DNA of 64,000 nucleotides from Halichondria panicea (taxonomy: Eukaryota > Porifera > Demospongiae > Suberitida > Halichondriidae): the NCBI RefSeq assembly GCF_963675165.1, contig NC_087389.1, forward strand, positions 3,470,830 to 3,534,829, given 5' to 3'. Positions 11,661-23,100 of this stretch are shown piece by piece. The first letter of the stretch is position 1. Each line of letters starts with the position of its first letter. The notes beneath the pieces are model-generated. The model ran no database searches and had not been told where the DNA came from. It was given only the letters and a program-made list of their open reading frames with translations. A program made the translations under genes and the position numbers.

Positions 11661-14600
11661 ATCAAGTAATGGAGTGCAAAACTACCCTGGATTCTTGAGC
11701 ACGTTTAACTTGATAAGCACTGGTATTAACCTGAGTAATATCACTGGGGACGAATGCACTGAAACATCAATGCTGAGTGATGAAAGCCTACTGATTTTGG
11801 TATGATAACATGAATCATTGTACTCGTAAGAGGTTAGATGTGCATGTCTTACATTTGATCTGTGTGTGAAACCATTACTTAGCAATAGAAGTGGTCGTGG
11901 AAACCTCCTGTGTGCATACTATATTAGCCTGTGTACCCGAGTTGAAAGTGTTGGTTTAGTTAATGTATGTTCCCACCATTGGAATGTTGGTCTTTTAGCG
12001 TGACCACATTATTTTTTGCCACACCCACTGTGTTACCTAAGTACTGTATAATGTGTGTTTTCCCATTGCAATAAATCTTTGAATCTATGCAAGGCTGTGT
12101 ATATAAATTACTTGATTAAACGCCCATGGTAAAAGCTCTAGCTGTCTTTGTAATAAACTCCCATCTTAAATAATCGCCCATGTATGGGGCGTGGCACTGT
12201 GGGTGGAGCTGAAGTAGCACGTGAAACCAGTTGCAAGCATGGCAGCATAGAATAATAGATACTATTATTTTATGATGGCAAAGAGAGAGATACCGACACA
12301 GAGAGAGAAACACCACTCCTATGACTTAAGATGTAAGCTGAGAGCTGTGGAAGCAGCCAAGAATAGCATAATAACTGCTGTGCAAGAGTTTGAAGTAGAC
12401 ATAACAATAAACGCCTGTTTCGAATAAGCGCCCATCTCGGTTTAAACGCCCCCTCTACAGATGTATGCTAGGAGATAAACGCCCGGGCGTTTAATCAAGT
12501 AGAGTGCCGTATATAATTATGGAGAACCTCACCAAACCATGCCACCTACAAATTGCATCACCCATGCAGGGTGCTATGGTGGCTGGTCTTAACCTTGGTG
12601 GTGGTTTGGGAAATCTGCTGACTGGAAGTGAGTTACATGTATCTATTCGTGATGGATATCCCAGACTAAATGAATGCAATTCTTTCAATTAGAGCCGAAT
12701 GACTATTTTGGACGAAAGGTAGTGATTATAGCAAGTGGTGTGATTATGGTCATTGGTGGGGCCATACAGACTGCTTCTTTCTTCTCTTGGTACGTATTAG
12801 GTATAATTCTATTTTCATTTTAAATTGTATGGTCTAATGTAGGATGTTTATTGCTGGCCGAACCACTGCTGGATTTGGATTTGGGTGAGACTCACTGTGT
12901 GTGTAATTGACGTATATATCTGTGTATGGGTCAAAGTTGAACAAGTTGAAGTCATTGTACAAGGAATAGCACCAGACCTGATTTGCACAACGATTGAACA
13001 TTATGAACTCCTCTAAGCATGTGTACTATACCGATTGATGTGCCATTGATACGTATTGAAAGCTGTTTTTGTGTTGAACGTTTAGTTCAGAAATTATGTT
13101 TAGTAAGTAACACAACACAATGTTACTGTATCATACATGTACGGTGTAGCCATCTAGTTATTGTTTTGTCATAGTCGGAAATATTGTTCTGCTCTCTTGG
13201 GATTGTGCCTTTTGTGACGGCCACCGTGGTGGGTGTATTGGCCTTAATTGGGACTATATTGACTACAGCTTTCATTGACAAGGTAACCAACCAAAGGTCC
13301 TACTTTAAAATATAGGCTTGTATTTGCTGTACTGCATGTGTACATATAAGTTTAGTGCCTGCATGGACTTTCGTGTGTGTGATTGATAACATTTCAGTAA
13401 ACCTGTATGAGTCTCTCAATCGGCATTGTATTTTTATCTGGGTACTGCTTCCATTGTACAGATTGGCAGGAAGGTAATGCTGACTGTGGGTGGTCTACTG
13501 ATGGCTCTGTTGAACGGAATATCGGCCACCTTGATACTTTCATTCAACTTAGAGCAGGAGGACAATGTTGTTGTCAGCTACATAGTGGTGTGTCTGGTTT
13601 GTCTCTTTGTACTGATCTTCACGGGCAGTTGGTAGTAAGTTGGTCCTTGTGCGTTGTAGTGAAGTTTATTCTTGTCTTTTACAGTGTAGTACCGTACATC
13701 GTCAATGCTGAAATATTTCCTCTTGAAATGCGAGGTTTGTTGCTCGAAATTGGTACTTGTTTCCTAGATTTTGAGTAGATCTACTGATTTCATTTGAAGC
13801 TTGGTTTTTCAGTTAAAAAAATAATTAAAAAGAATGCTCATTTGTACATAATTATTGTCATTCATTTAAATCATACGTTCTATAGGAATTAGTGCTGCCA
13901 TCACCTCTTCCTCCTATTTCTTCACATCTGCAATTGTCAGTCAACTGTTTCCGTACATATTTTCTGTGTTGAGATCGTACGGTGTTTTGTACCTGGTTGG
14001 ATGCATCAACGTAACTGCTGCATTGTATTTCTGGATCCTGTTCCCAGAAACTAAAGTGAGTAGAAATTATATGATTATACATTCGTACTACTCAACCTTG
14101 GTTTGCTACATAAGTTATTTCTAGCCTGAGAGTCACAAAAGTACTGCTTTCAGCAAAAACTTTGCAAAATCAACTACAAGTTCACGCAGAAAATCGATCA
14201 TTGTCAATAAACTCCTATTGCGCATAATAATTATTATAGGTTATAATTATAGACACTGTTTTGGGGTATCTAGGGGATTTAAAACGAGACTGTTGCAGTA
14301 TCCCGAACGCAGTGAGAGTACTGCCGTAAAAACTTGCCAGAAAATTTTCTTTGGCACACAAATAGAATGGAGAAAATCATGGTAGCTTTAGATGGCTAGA
14401 AGCGTAGGTGGGTCATCGAAATTTGTAAATTTTGGTTAATTTTCAAGGGCTCGTAACTAAGAAGCCATACGACACATGGGGTTAAATTGGGTGCAGCTAT
14501 ATAACTTATGGATATGCCAAGTTTCGTTGTAATCGGAGGGGTGCTCATTTTCGTGTGTTGTGAGTTGACATGGAATGTCCCATTGGGAAATCTATAGATG

Positions 14601-16367
14601 CTACGAGCTATTAGTGTAATGAGTTAGCTAGCCAGCAGAGGAGGTATGACAGGGTCGATAAAGATTAATGACCTTTACACCGTATTTTTCATCTGAACAT
14701 TTTTCATGGTTTAGTTGAAGGTTGTAATTATAACTATTGTCTCTCGATCGGCTGTGGTTTTGATTAAGCTTGTGGTGGTGCAAAAACCCATGCAAAACTC
14801 AGTTTACCGTGTAAATGATAAATTAATAGTCCACGTAATATTGACTTTTAATTTAACCATGTTGTACGTATCTCCTCTGGCTAGCCAGCGTGCAGCTTAC
14901 AATCATGCTTGCTTTTATTTGACAACAAAGTCTTTATGCCATTATGTTGCTCCATGGTATAAAATGCAGCATTTGGTATTGAGATTCACATGCAGAAAAA
15001 TAGACTAGACACACTGATTGACTAGTATGAAACCCGCGGCCACTTACACGCTTCGCCTCATTGTAATTTTGTGAACCTTCATGCATGTGTACCTAGTACA
15101 CGTTAAAATTCTGGTGCACATGAATACAGTAGACAGTAGATTTAATAAGCGTGTGAGCACACACAACAATTAAACTTTTTTCAGACACTTACAAGCTGAC
15201 AACTGGAAAATAATTAGTGCAGCCGACGACAAGACAATGAAGGCAAGATATAGAATTACATGATTAAACTGCCTTCTATAATTTTATACATCAACCACAG
15301 GTATGGAGTGTTCACACGGGCAATCGACTGCTGACTTTAAAGTCCCATACTGATGGCGTCACATGTCTGCAGTTCAATGACAAAGTTATTGTTTCAGGTT
15401 CCTATGATCGAACTGTAAAATTGTGGGACTTCTCAGCATGCTAAATACGATTAGAGTTTCTGTAACACCTATTTTTTTGTAACTGGATGTTTTCCCTTTT
15501 TATTTTTCTTGCGTTTCCTCACTGATGCACAGATTTGTTTGGGGATGGGGCTTTCCAATTGTTTCTTCTGCTCAAATGTTTGTGACTTTGTTTTAACACT
15601 TGTATTCAATTTTCGGTTGAACACAGCAACAAAGAAACCATTAGTTAGATCATCACTGCACATCCGTATGCAACAAGAACCTGCAAATATAAAAATGGGT
15701 TGGACTGAAAATGCAAACTAGTAATAATAATTTTAACGTAAATTATAAGCTGCACAACATGATCATGAAGAATTATAATTACAGTAGACTCTCGCTATTC
15801 CGGCTCTCTGAAGTACGACCACCTCGATATACCGGCCATTTGGCTTGGCACGGAATGCTAGCTATATATTTACTGCACAAAACTCACCCTGAAGTACGGC
15901 CACTCGCTATTCCGTTAACCGGCGCGGCCAGTGCTGGCTGTCCCAAACAAGGTTTTCAATGTAATTTTATACGTATATTACGGCCGGATATGACGTTTTG
16001 GGTGTGGTTTAGCAAATAAAATTAGATTACACTTAAATAGAGAACAGAATGATTCCTCATTATCCTACATTATCCTCGAGACAAGAACCGCAAAAGTAGT
16101 CATTAGATTCGAGGTAAGGTCGTTTTTAAGCTGCGGCTATTTCCTGAGCTGCAGCCACCTTGCTATTCCGGCCAAGCTGCATGGTCCCAAGGGTGACCGG
16201 ATTAACGAGAGTCTACTGTTAGGTACACGACATTAATTTCACTTGTTGATAATTGCTTCATGCAGGGAACTAGTCTGGAAGAGGTTGATGGATTGTTTAA
16301 GAGATCGTGCTGCACAAGATATGAACATTTTTTATTAGAACTGTGTTTTCTGTGGTTATATTTATAG
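11661..16367 (+). CDS. GLUT/SLC2-like sugar transporter, incomplete
   Basis: Recognised exons: 11661-11799, 12570-12627, 12693-12789, 12843-12884, then 13175-13282, 13462-13631, 13685-13734, 13886-14055 and 16266-16367. Family signatures include DYFGRKVV (GR[KR] loop after helix 2), FIAGRTTAGFGFG, IDKIGRKVM (the repeated GRK loop of the C-terminal half), PYIVNAEIFPLEMRG (the PxxxxAEIFPxxxRG motif) and FPETKGTSLEEVDGLF (the PETKGxSLEE motif). The first exon, with helix 1 and the start codon, was not found. Helices 4-7 are absent: exons 4 and 5 do not join in phase and only 290 bp separate them. It is therefore a damaged gene, a misassembled one, or one with an unrecognised exon. Confidence 0.7.
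12100..12512. repeat. MITE, GATTAAACGCCC family, copy 2
   Basis: Same family and orientation as 10597-11024: left ACTTGATTAAACGCCCATGG, right GGGCGTTTAATCAAGTAGA. It sits in the intron between the first two recognised GLUT-like exons and ends about 57 bp before the next exon. Confidence 0.8.
14226..14645. repeat. Dispersed repeat, copy 1
   Basis: Matches 19611-20105 in the same orientation at both ends. Shared stretches include ATAGACAC, TATCCCGAACNCAGTGAGAG, AAAAACTTGCCAGAAAA and AGCTAGCCAGCAGAG...ACAGGGTCGATAAAGATTA. No coding content recognised. It lies in the last intron of the GLUT-like gene. Confidence 0.7.
15185..15444 (+). CDS. WD40-repeat C-terminus, two exons, nested
   Basis: Exons 15185-15242 and 15301-15444 join in phase and end in a stop codon. 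The product reads as one and a half WD40 blades: HLQADNWKIISAADDKTMK, then VWSVHTGNRLLTLKSHTDG and SGSYDRTVKLWDFSAC. This resembles the ends of F-box/WD proteins. The intron between them begins GCAAGA and ends CACAG, so it would be a GC-AG intron. Both exons lie on the same strand inside the last intron of the GLUT-like gene. No upstream blades or F-box were found, so it is a fragment of a translocated gene or the 3' end of one whose other exons I missed. Confidence 0.6.
15781..16219. repeat. pogo/Tigger-like MITE
   Basis: Ends are ACAGTAGACTCTCGCTATTC and AGAGTCTACTGT, inverted copies. ATTCCGGC motifs recur inside. A second copy is at 50321-50675. ACAGTAGA-type ends with 'no gap in row of bases, then CCGG' are typical of pogo/Tigger non-autonomous elements. 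It lies between the WD40 exons and the last GLUT-like exon. Confidence 0.75.
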
Positions 16368-16817
16368 CAACTTATTATAGGCGTAGCCGCACGAGGGATA
16401 AGATAAAGCTGACTGTGTGTGTGTGTGTATTCCAGCTGTAACTGCTCAACGGTTGCAATGTGACAAAAACTATGGCTTCTAGACACGTTCTCTTGGATTT
16501 TGATTTGTGAATTTGCAAATAAAAGCTTAGTTATAGCTAACAGTGAAGGCTGTTGCAGTCTTTTTAAAACCTTTCATAGCGTCATCTGTTAGCCTTGCAC
16601 TAAAACTCTAGCTTTTTGTTAGCTACAAGAGTCAGAAACGAGCTGCAAAGCAGTACTAAGTCTCGCTTGCCCCGCCCCTTCATTCTTTCTGTCACCATGC
16701 TGTTTTTGTCTGCACTGTCAGCAAAGTTTGCTTTGTCAAGTGGGTGTGAACATGACAGTGACCAGCACACGTGGCTTGAGAAGACTGTATGTGCATGTAG
16801 TAGCTCTGGGGTATTAT

Positions 16818-17916
16818 CTAGCCTCGATCCCAGGCCGAGTTTTCGCTTTTATAACGGTTAGGCGAACAACTGGGCCTGGTACTAGTTGTCTGCGCATGCG
16901 TCAGTCGTTTGTCAGATTCTGACGAATGGATATTCTCGTTCACTTTTGTGACATTTATATTCGTGTACTATCGTGTACTAGAAGTCAGTTCCCGTTTTAT
17001 CATTATTGGAATGGCTCTTAGCTGAAGCTTCTCTCTTCTCTGAAGCTTAGAAAACATTATTCTGAAGACTGAACAACAATGGAAAAGGTATAAAGCTTTG
17101 TCAAGCTTGTTAAGGTCAGATATTTTTGTGTGGGCCCTATGCTATCATGTCAAGTCGTGTTCATGTTTGGTATTAAAAGATCTATAGTATCATCATTAAT
17201 ATGGTGGATCAAGTGAAGAGTGTGAGCTAGAGAACTTGGTGCTACCATCATCAGCTCGTCGACAATGACACTATAACCTGTTTAATACGAGAAATTTAAT
17301 ATGTACATGTATACAGTAGATCTACACGTATTTTGAATGTCTACTTCTCTGTACAGGAGCAATGGCTACTATCCAGCTATCCCAACATTGTTCCTCTTGG
17401 CCATACTAACGGACAAGACTGGACAGTTTAAGGTAAAGGGTTTAACCGTGTTTGGTTTCTTTAATATTGTCCTATACTTACAGGACTGGAGTATGACCTG
17501 ATCGTTCGAGTGTTGCTGGGTAGCTCAGAGGCATCAAGAGAATCTACGTTTTCTCAAGCAAAGTTTAACTGAGTTACAAGTTGGGGCCTAGAATCAGAGA
17601 AGTCCAGCAGCCTGCTAAATCGTTGAAACGTAATTTGAAGGCATTCAATCATCTTGAAGTTGCCCTGGGTCACTGTAATCGTGCTGCAGCACAACTGGCA
17701 ACTCCCCAGGCCCTTGTGAAGCAGCTCCCTATGTGCATCTTTTGTGTACTCACTCTGTGCATTTTCTGTGTACAAATTTCGATTATTGATTTATTAAATA
17801 TCTTTGCCGACCACAAATACAATGAAAATTTGACGCATGCGCAGACAACTAGTACCAGGCCCAGTTGTTTGCCTAACCGTTATAAAAGCGAAAACTCGGC
17901 CTGGGATCGAGGCTAG
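16818..17916. mobile_element. MULE-type element, about 1.1 kb, with 10-bp target duplication
   Basis: Long terminal inverted repeats (about 75-80 bp) start TAGCCTCGATCCCAGGCCGA and end with the complement. GGGTATTATC precedes the left end and follows the right end, a 10-bp duplication like those of Mutator-like elements. The inner 950 bp has no transposase. It contains a possible short exon (17358-17431, bounded by CTGTACAG and GTAAAG) whose best frame gives a hydrophobic 24-residue stretch. A partial inverted relative lies at 27945-28180. Confidence 0.75.
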
Positions 17917-17989
17917 GGTATTATCCAGTTTTGGACATATAGATCTATGATTTGCTAGCTGCAAGTCTTCATTGCGAGATTTGCTATAG

Positions 17990-18535
17990 ATAATGAAAGC
18001 ACCGCAGGTGTTGATGCCTCGGTGGAGATACCAAAGCTACATAACATAAAGCTTTTATACACAATCATGATAAAACAATTTAATTTTGCTGCATGCAAAA
18101 ACTCAGAGTGGGTAATGATCGACCATGATTGTTGTTAAAAACGATCGATGCCAAAAGTTCAAGTCTAAAATTAATGGCTGCATTATATCAGAGCCTTGAA
18201 GCTCTCTTGTCACTCTTGCAGCTACCAATAGCTAGCGTTCTAGTGCAGAGCTAACTACTAAGTAGAGTAGCAACACTCGGTGAACTAGTTTGACTACGTG
18301 CTCTTCTGAAAAGGCTGCAATGGCATTCCAAGTAAGCAAAACTAGGCATAACTCGACAATGAAGCATTATTTTGCAAATCCACGAATTAAAATCCAAGTA
18401 AACACGACTAGAAGCCTATAGAAACTCTTACTTGCACTTGATTCATCCTTGAGCAGCTGTAGCAGTCTACACAGACAGACACACACACAAACACACTACC
18501 TTATACCTCGCTTGCGCATGCGCACCGAGGCATAA
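17990..18535. repeat. MITE with GCACCG...CCTCGGTG ends
   Basis: Left end AATGAAAGCACCGCAGG...GATGCCTCGGTGGAGATA; right end GCGCATGCGCACCGAGGCAT. Its content is found inverted at 37605-38130 and, in part, at 28180-28392. No ORF recognised. Confidence 0.6.
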
Positions 18536-19313
18536 TTATATCGAATTCATACTTAATTTGCATGCAATCATGTGTCTAAGAAATTCCTGGACCCACTTGA
18601 ACAAACCAGCATGTTGAGTTTGACCAGACCCTTCTTTTAGTGAACGAAGCTGTGCTGCCTGAGTATAGTATGTATAGTATAGTACTCGAGTGCGAACTAA
18701 CCTATTGCCGGCGCACTCAATCCCACGTGTGTGAGATTCTGAGACAGAATACAATTTTTTCTTCTTTTCGTGAGGTCCTTGTAAGCCACTAAACACTATA
18801 CAGTGCTACATGTACAGGTTTAATTACGCTATGTTTAAAATCATGTGCAGGTGTTTCAACCAGAAAAGCGAACGTTGTGAACATTCAGCAAGTAAATTGG
18901 AACTAGACATGTCTCCTACGATAATCGCCAGCTTCCAGAATCAGAGCTAGAGACTTGTTTGTCGTTATAATCATGTGTCCATCATGTTGCAAAGTTGTAA
19001 TAAAAGTCAGATAGTCCCTACCATATTTATGGTAGTCAGGGTGTCAAGGTACTTATAATGTGATGATGACAAATCCTCATACGTAACTGACATAATTTGC
19101 TACAGTGTATAGCAACTAAAATATCAACTTTTTTACGTATAGGTGATTACTCACGCAAGAGGGATGCAGCTATAATTATAATACAACTCGAGCCCTTGGG
19201 GCATAGCCCCAAAAAAGCAAGAGTCGCGAGCATGACGTTATAACTTATTGCTGATTGTGTAATAAGTTCAAGCCTAATGGACCAGACGAAGCAGAGGAGC
19301 CGGAGCCGGAGCT
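18536..19313. other. Intergenic stretch, no gene recognised
   Basis: Between two repeats downstream of the GLUT-like gene. It contains only short ORFs without similarity, A+T-rich tracts, and a palindromic GGGGCATAGCCCC near 19200. Confidence 0.3.
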
Positions 19314-19614
19314 ACAGTAGAACTTCGATTATCCGGACACCTTGGTTCCAGAAGCAGGCCGGATAAGTGAATATGCCGGATAATCGAATAGATAAACCAC
19401 GCCTTGATCCACCCACTTTATTGATGAACAGCGGTTGTCTGCGCATGCGCAAAAGAAAAGCAGGCATGTCTCCATGGTAACAGCTGCAACGCGCATGCGC
19501 ATTTGAGGGACACGCCCATTTTCTGAATTATGTAATCTGATTAAAAAGAAAACTGCCAAGCCGGATAATCGAGGTTCCGGATAATCGAGGGCCGGATAAT
19601 CGAGGTTCTACTGT
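19314..19614. repeat. pogo/Tigger-like MITE with CCGGATAATCGAGG ends
   Basis: Left ACAGTAGAACTTCGATTATCC and right GGATAATCGAGGTTCTACTGT are inverted copies. The right side repeats CCGGATAATCGAGG three times. This matches the classic end pattern of Tigger/pogo elements. Confidence 0.8.
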
Positions 19615-20105
19615 ATAATTATATAGACACGGTTTTGGAGGTATCTAGGGCTTGCATTATCCCGAACACAGTGAGAGTATACCGTAAAAACTTGCCAGAA
19701 AAATTTCTTTGGCGCACAAATAGAATGGAGAAGATCATGTGAGCTTTAGATGGCGCTTTATTTGAGTGGGAACTACATTTAAATTGCAGTGATAAATAGC
19801 TTGAAGGCACATTTGGTGCAATTAGAGCTGAGACTGTTTAGTTCCGGCGCTAAAATTAGGGTGGAACCTTTATTTGACTGTTTACGGTACTATAGTAGTC
19901 CCTGAGGGCTTAAATCACATAGATACTGTTCAAAATAGTAAGTTTCAAGTTTAGATGCTAGGTGAACATTATTAATTGTACCAGGTTAAAATGGGAAATC
20001 TATGCTACGAGTAACTATGTAGTGTAGTAAGTGTTTCAAATTAAAGTTGCGTTGAGTTATATAGCTAGCCAGCAGAGAAGGTGTGCGACAGGGTCGATAA
20101 AGATT
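19611..20105. repeat. Dispersed repeat, copy 2
   Basis: Second copy of the family at 14226-14645, same orientation, with diverged middle. It directly follows the Tigger-like MITE and ends about 40 bp before the stop codon of the minus-strand ankyrin-Roco gene. Confidence 0.7.
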
Positions 20106-20146
20106 ATACAAATCTATGAAACATGAAACAAACTAGTATTTTAATA

Positions 20147-23100
20147 CTAAGTAGAGTCAAGTGAGCACAAGTGCTGGCAAATATCAATTGCTAGTTGGCC
20201 TTCGTTGGCATTCAGTACTATCTCAATGAGTGCTCTGTAGGTGGCAGCAAAGGGGTTGCGCTTTCTCCACAACCTCAAAGCCTCAGCCACGGCACTTTGT
20301 GTGCTTCTTTTTACTGACAGGAGGTTTGTTACGTCTCTTTGCTGGCTTTGGGTTAGTCCCAAGGGAATCATGTAGTCTTCCACATTACCAAAGTGATCGG
20401 AAAGTCCGAGCATGTCTTTTTCATCAATTTGTCCATCAAGTTGAGAGTCGGTCACTTTAGTACGCTCCTTCAGTTCTTCAACAGTCAGTGTCCTCAGTCC
20501 ACCAGTTCCTATGCCACATTTATCATGAGTAGAAGTATTACAAGACAGAGCTATACTATAATAATTTACCTGGTGTTTCTGGGCTATTTTGACAGATCTG
20601 CAGATCAAAAAATATAATATTGTGTTGCTAATAGTCACCAGCACGTATAACATTTATTTCACATACCAAGAGTAGATACTCTTATCTACTCTTGCACATA
20701 CCTATAGATTCCCACAACACAATACAATTCGTGCATACATGATTGTATCTACCTATATACATATAACTTACTTGCTCTTGTAGAATAACATCAACTTTTT
20801 CACTGCTATCTCCACTTCCTTTCCATTCCTCGAAACACTTAGGACATGCACCAACAGGAACTTCGATTTTAGGCTCATTGTCGTCAAAAGCCACAAATGT
20901 GAAGACAGACGGTTGAGGACAGTGACATAGCAGCATTGGGCCAGCACGATACTTCAAGCCTTGAAATCCACTCTCTTGGCATATCCTCTTGAGGTACTCA
21001 TCATGAATGAGCTGGATACATTCTGAAGGTTTCTTTCCCTTTAATACCCTGCATGTATTTGTAGTGGTTGTGAACATGGTTCAGATATGGGCAAATATTT
21101 GTAACAATTGTGACTAAGTTTAGTACATGTAGGTTGACTTATAGGCTTACCTCACAGAAATCTTTATTCTATGCTGAAGAACTTCCAGTTGAACTTTCCA
21201 TTTACAGTCATGAACCATATCAAAGCAACACAAGAAGCGAGAAACACGACTTCTCCTACGATGCTTTTGAGCTGCTGCCATCAACATGCATACCAAACGG
21301 TGATACACTTCCATAGGTAGAAACTTTTCAAAGTCGAAATAAAATTCCATCCAGGGAATGGTGCTTTGAGCTACCTCTTCGATCATGTCATCTTGAAGCT
21401 CCGGTAGCATTGAAGGGATAACAAAGCATTTGTTGGTTGGACTATCACTGTGACAGCTGGCGGAATCGGCCTGGGAATCGTTACCAGATGTCGGATGAAT
21501 CAGACAATAGGCTTGTAGAATTACACTCAGTGTTGTAGCGTCAACTATATCAGACTTGAGAATTTGTTGACACAATCTTTCGAGAACGGCAAAAGAGATT
21601 ATACCACTCTGTAAATTTCGTTCTTCTTTCCCTGAGAGAATATTGTCACTATCTTTGGATAACTCCATGATAATCTTCATGATTTCAATTAACATTTTCG
21701 GATCGATTATCACCAACTCCTTAATCTTTTCGGCATCCTTTTCACTTAAAAGCAGCTTGGACACGCGATCTGGAAGATACAAGAGAGTACACACATTACT
21801 TATTGTAAAAAGTAAATTCTGAAAGTGTGTATCAATGCAGCCACATAAACAAGTGATGGGGGGGGGGGTTATGCTTTAAGAACCACATCATACAGTACAT
21901 GCAAAAAACGTACCGAGAAGAATTATCTCCCCAACATCATGAAAGAATTCCAGGGCATTAGTGGGGTGTGGAACACCTTTGCGCTCAGCAATTTTAATCA
22001 TTTCATTCTTTCGACAGCACCTCTCAATTTCTCCTTTCTTCTTTTCTCGTTTGATGTCATTTTTCATCTCTTTCAGTTTACCTTCTAATCGAAGCCAAGA
22101 CAGGGGATATACTTCATTCAAAAACTTCAATTTCTTACTTATACCGTCGAGTGTACTTCGGACTTCTAAGGCTCCACTGTTGATCGGATCAGTCACTGAA
22201 TTTTCTACTGCAATGAAGTATCTTCCGTTAATTTTACAAAGGTGATTTACGCATCTATCATCCTCCACGAGCACTTTTCGTACCTCCTTATTGATTTCTT
22301 TCAGTTGATCCTGTGTGATTTCTTCTTTGCCAATTCCAGGATTGCGGTGAGTGCCTACAAGTACTACTCTTCTCTGATACTTGTCTTCTGTTTCTTCATT
22401 CTCATTTGGTTCCGGTGGAGAGATGTGTGCATGAATCGAATGCAACCAGTACCGAACTTCCTCCATTGGATTGGGTTGGAAATTTGGTTGAAGCAGATAT
22501 TCCCGCATATCTTGCAAATTGAACACCACAATGTACATGGATCGTCTCCTGATGAAGCAGTGATGCATTGGTCGGTAGTTTTCTTGGCCAGCGAAATCCA
22601 GGACATTCAGTATAAGGGTTGGCTTTGTATCCTTCATCAGATGTTTCCGGTTTTTAAATGCATTGTTGACGATTTTAGCTTCTAACCGACTGCATACACT
22701 GATACTTCGCTCAGGGGGTACGATTTTAGTAGACACAGGTAAAGGTTGGGAAACAGACTTTTTGACTTGGGAAACTTTGGGGACTTGTGGTTTTGATGGA
22801 GGCTTGGGAGTAAATTCAATTTTCTCTGGCGCTATCAATGTGTTAGCTGCACTTGAATTGAGAACTGGAGGTGGTGAGGGAGAATTTTCTACTGGTGCCA
22901 GTTTCACTTGTTGGTCAGTAGGAGTGTTCGATGGTCGAGGATCACTCGAAAGAAATGAGTACGAGTCTAAAATTGGATCACGTTCCTTCCGCAAATTTAT
23001 TTTAGGAACCAGAGGCTTCGTTTCTTTGTTGATTTTCGTGTTAATATCCTCTATTCTTCGGAGAAGCTCACCCAAAGATTTTTCTTGAAACTTCTGAGAA

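Noticed and set aside
14715-15008. 97-residue plus-strand frame
   Set aside because: No similarity, no splice support and A+T-driven composition; it lies in an intron.
17581-17916. 111-residue frame ending in the MULE-type right arm
   Set aside because: Its C-terminus is the transposon arm itself and no domain is recognisable.
22242-22685. 147-residue plus-strand frame opposite the Roc exon
   Set aside because: Shadow of the conserved minus-strand Roc coding sequence; its codon content mirrors the paralogue's.
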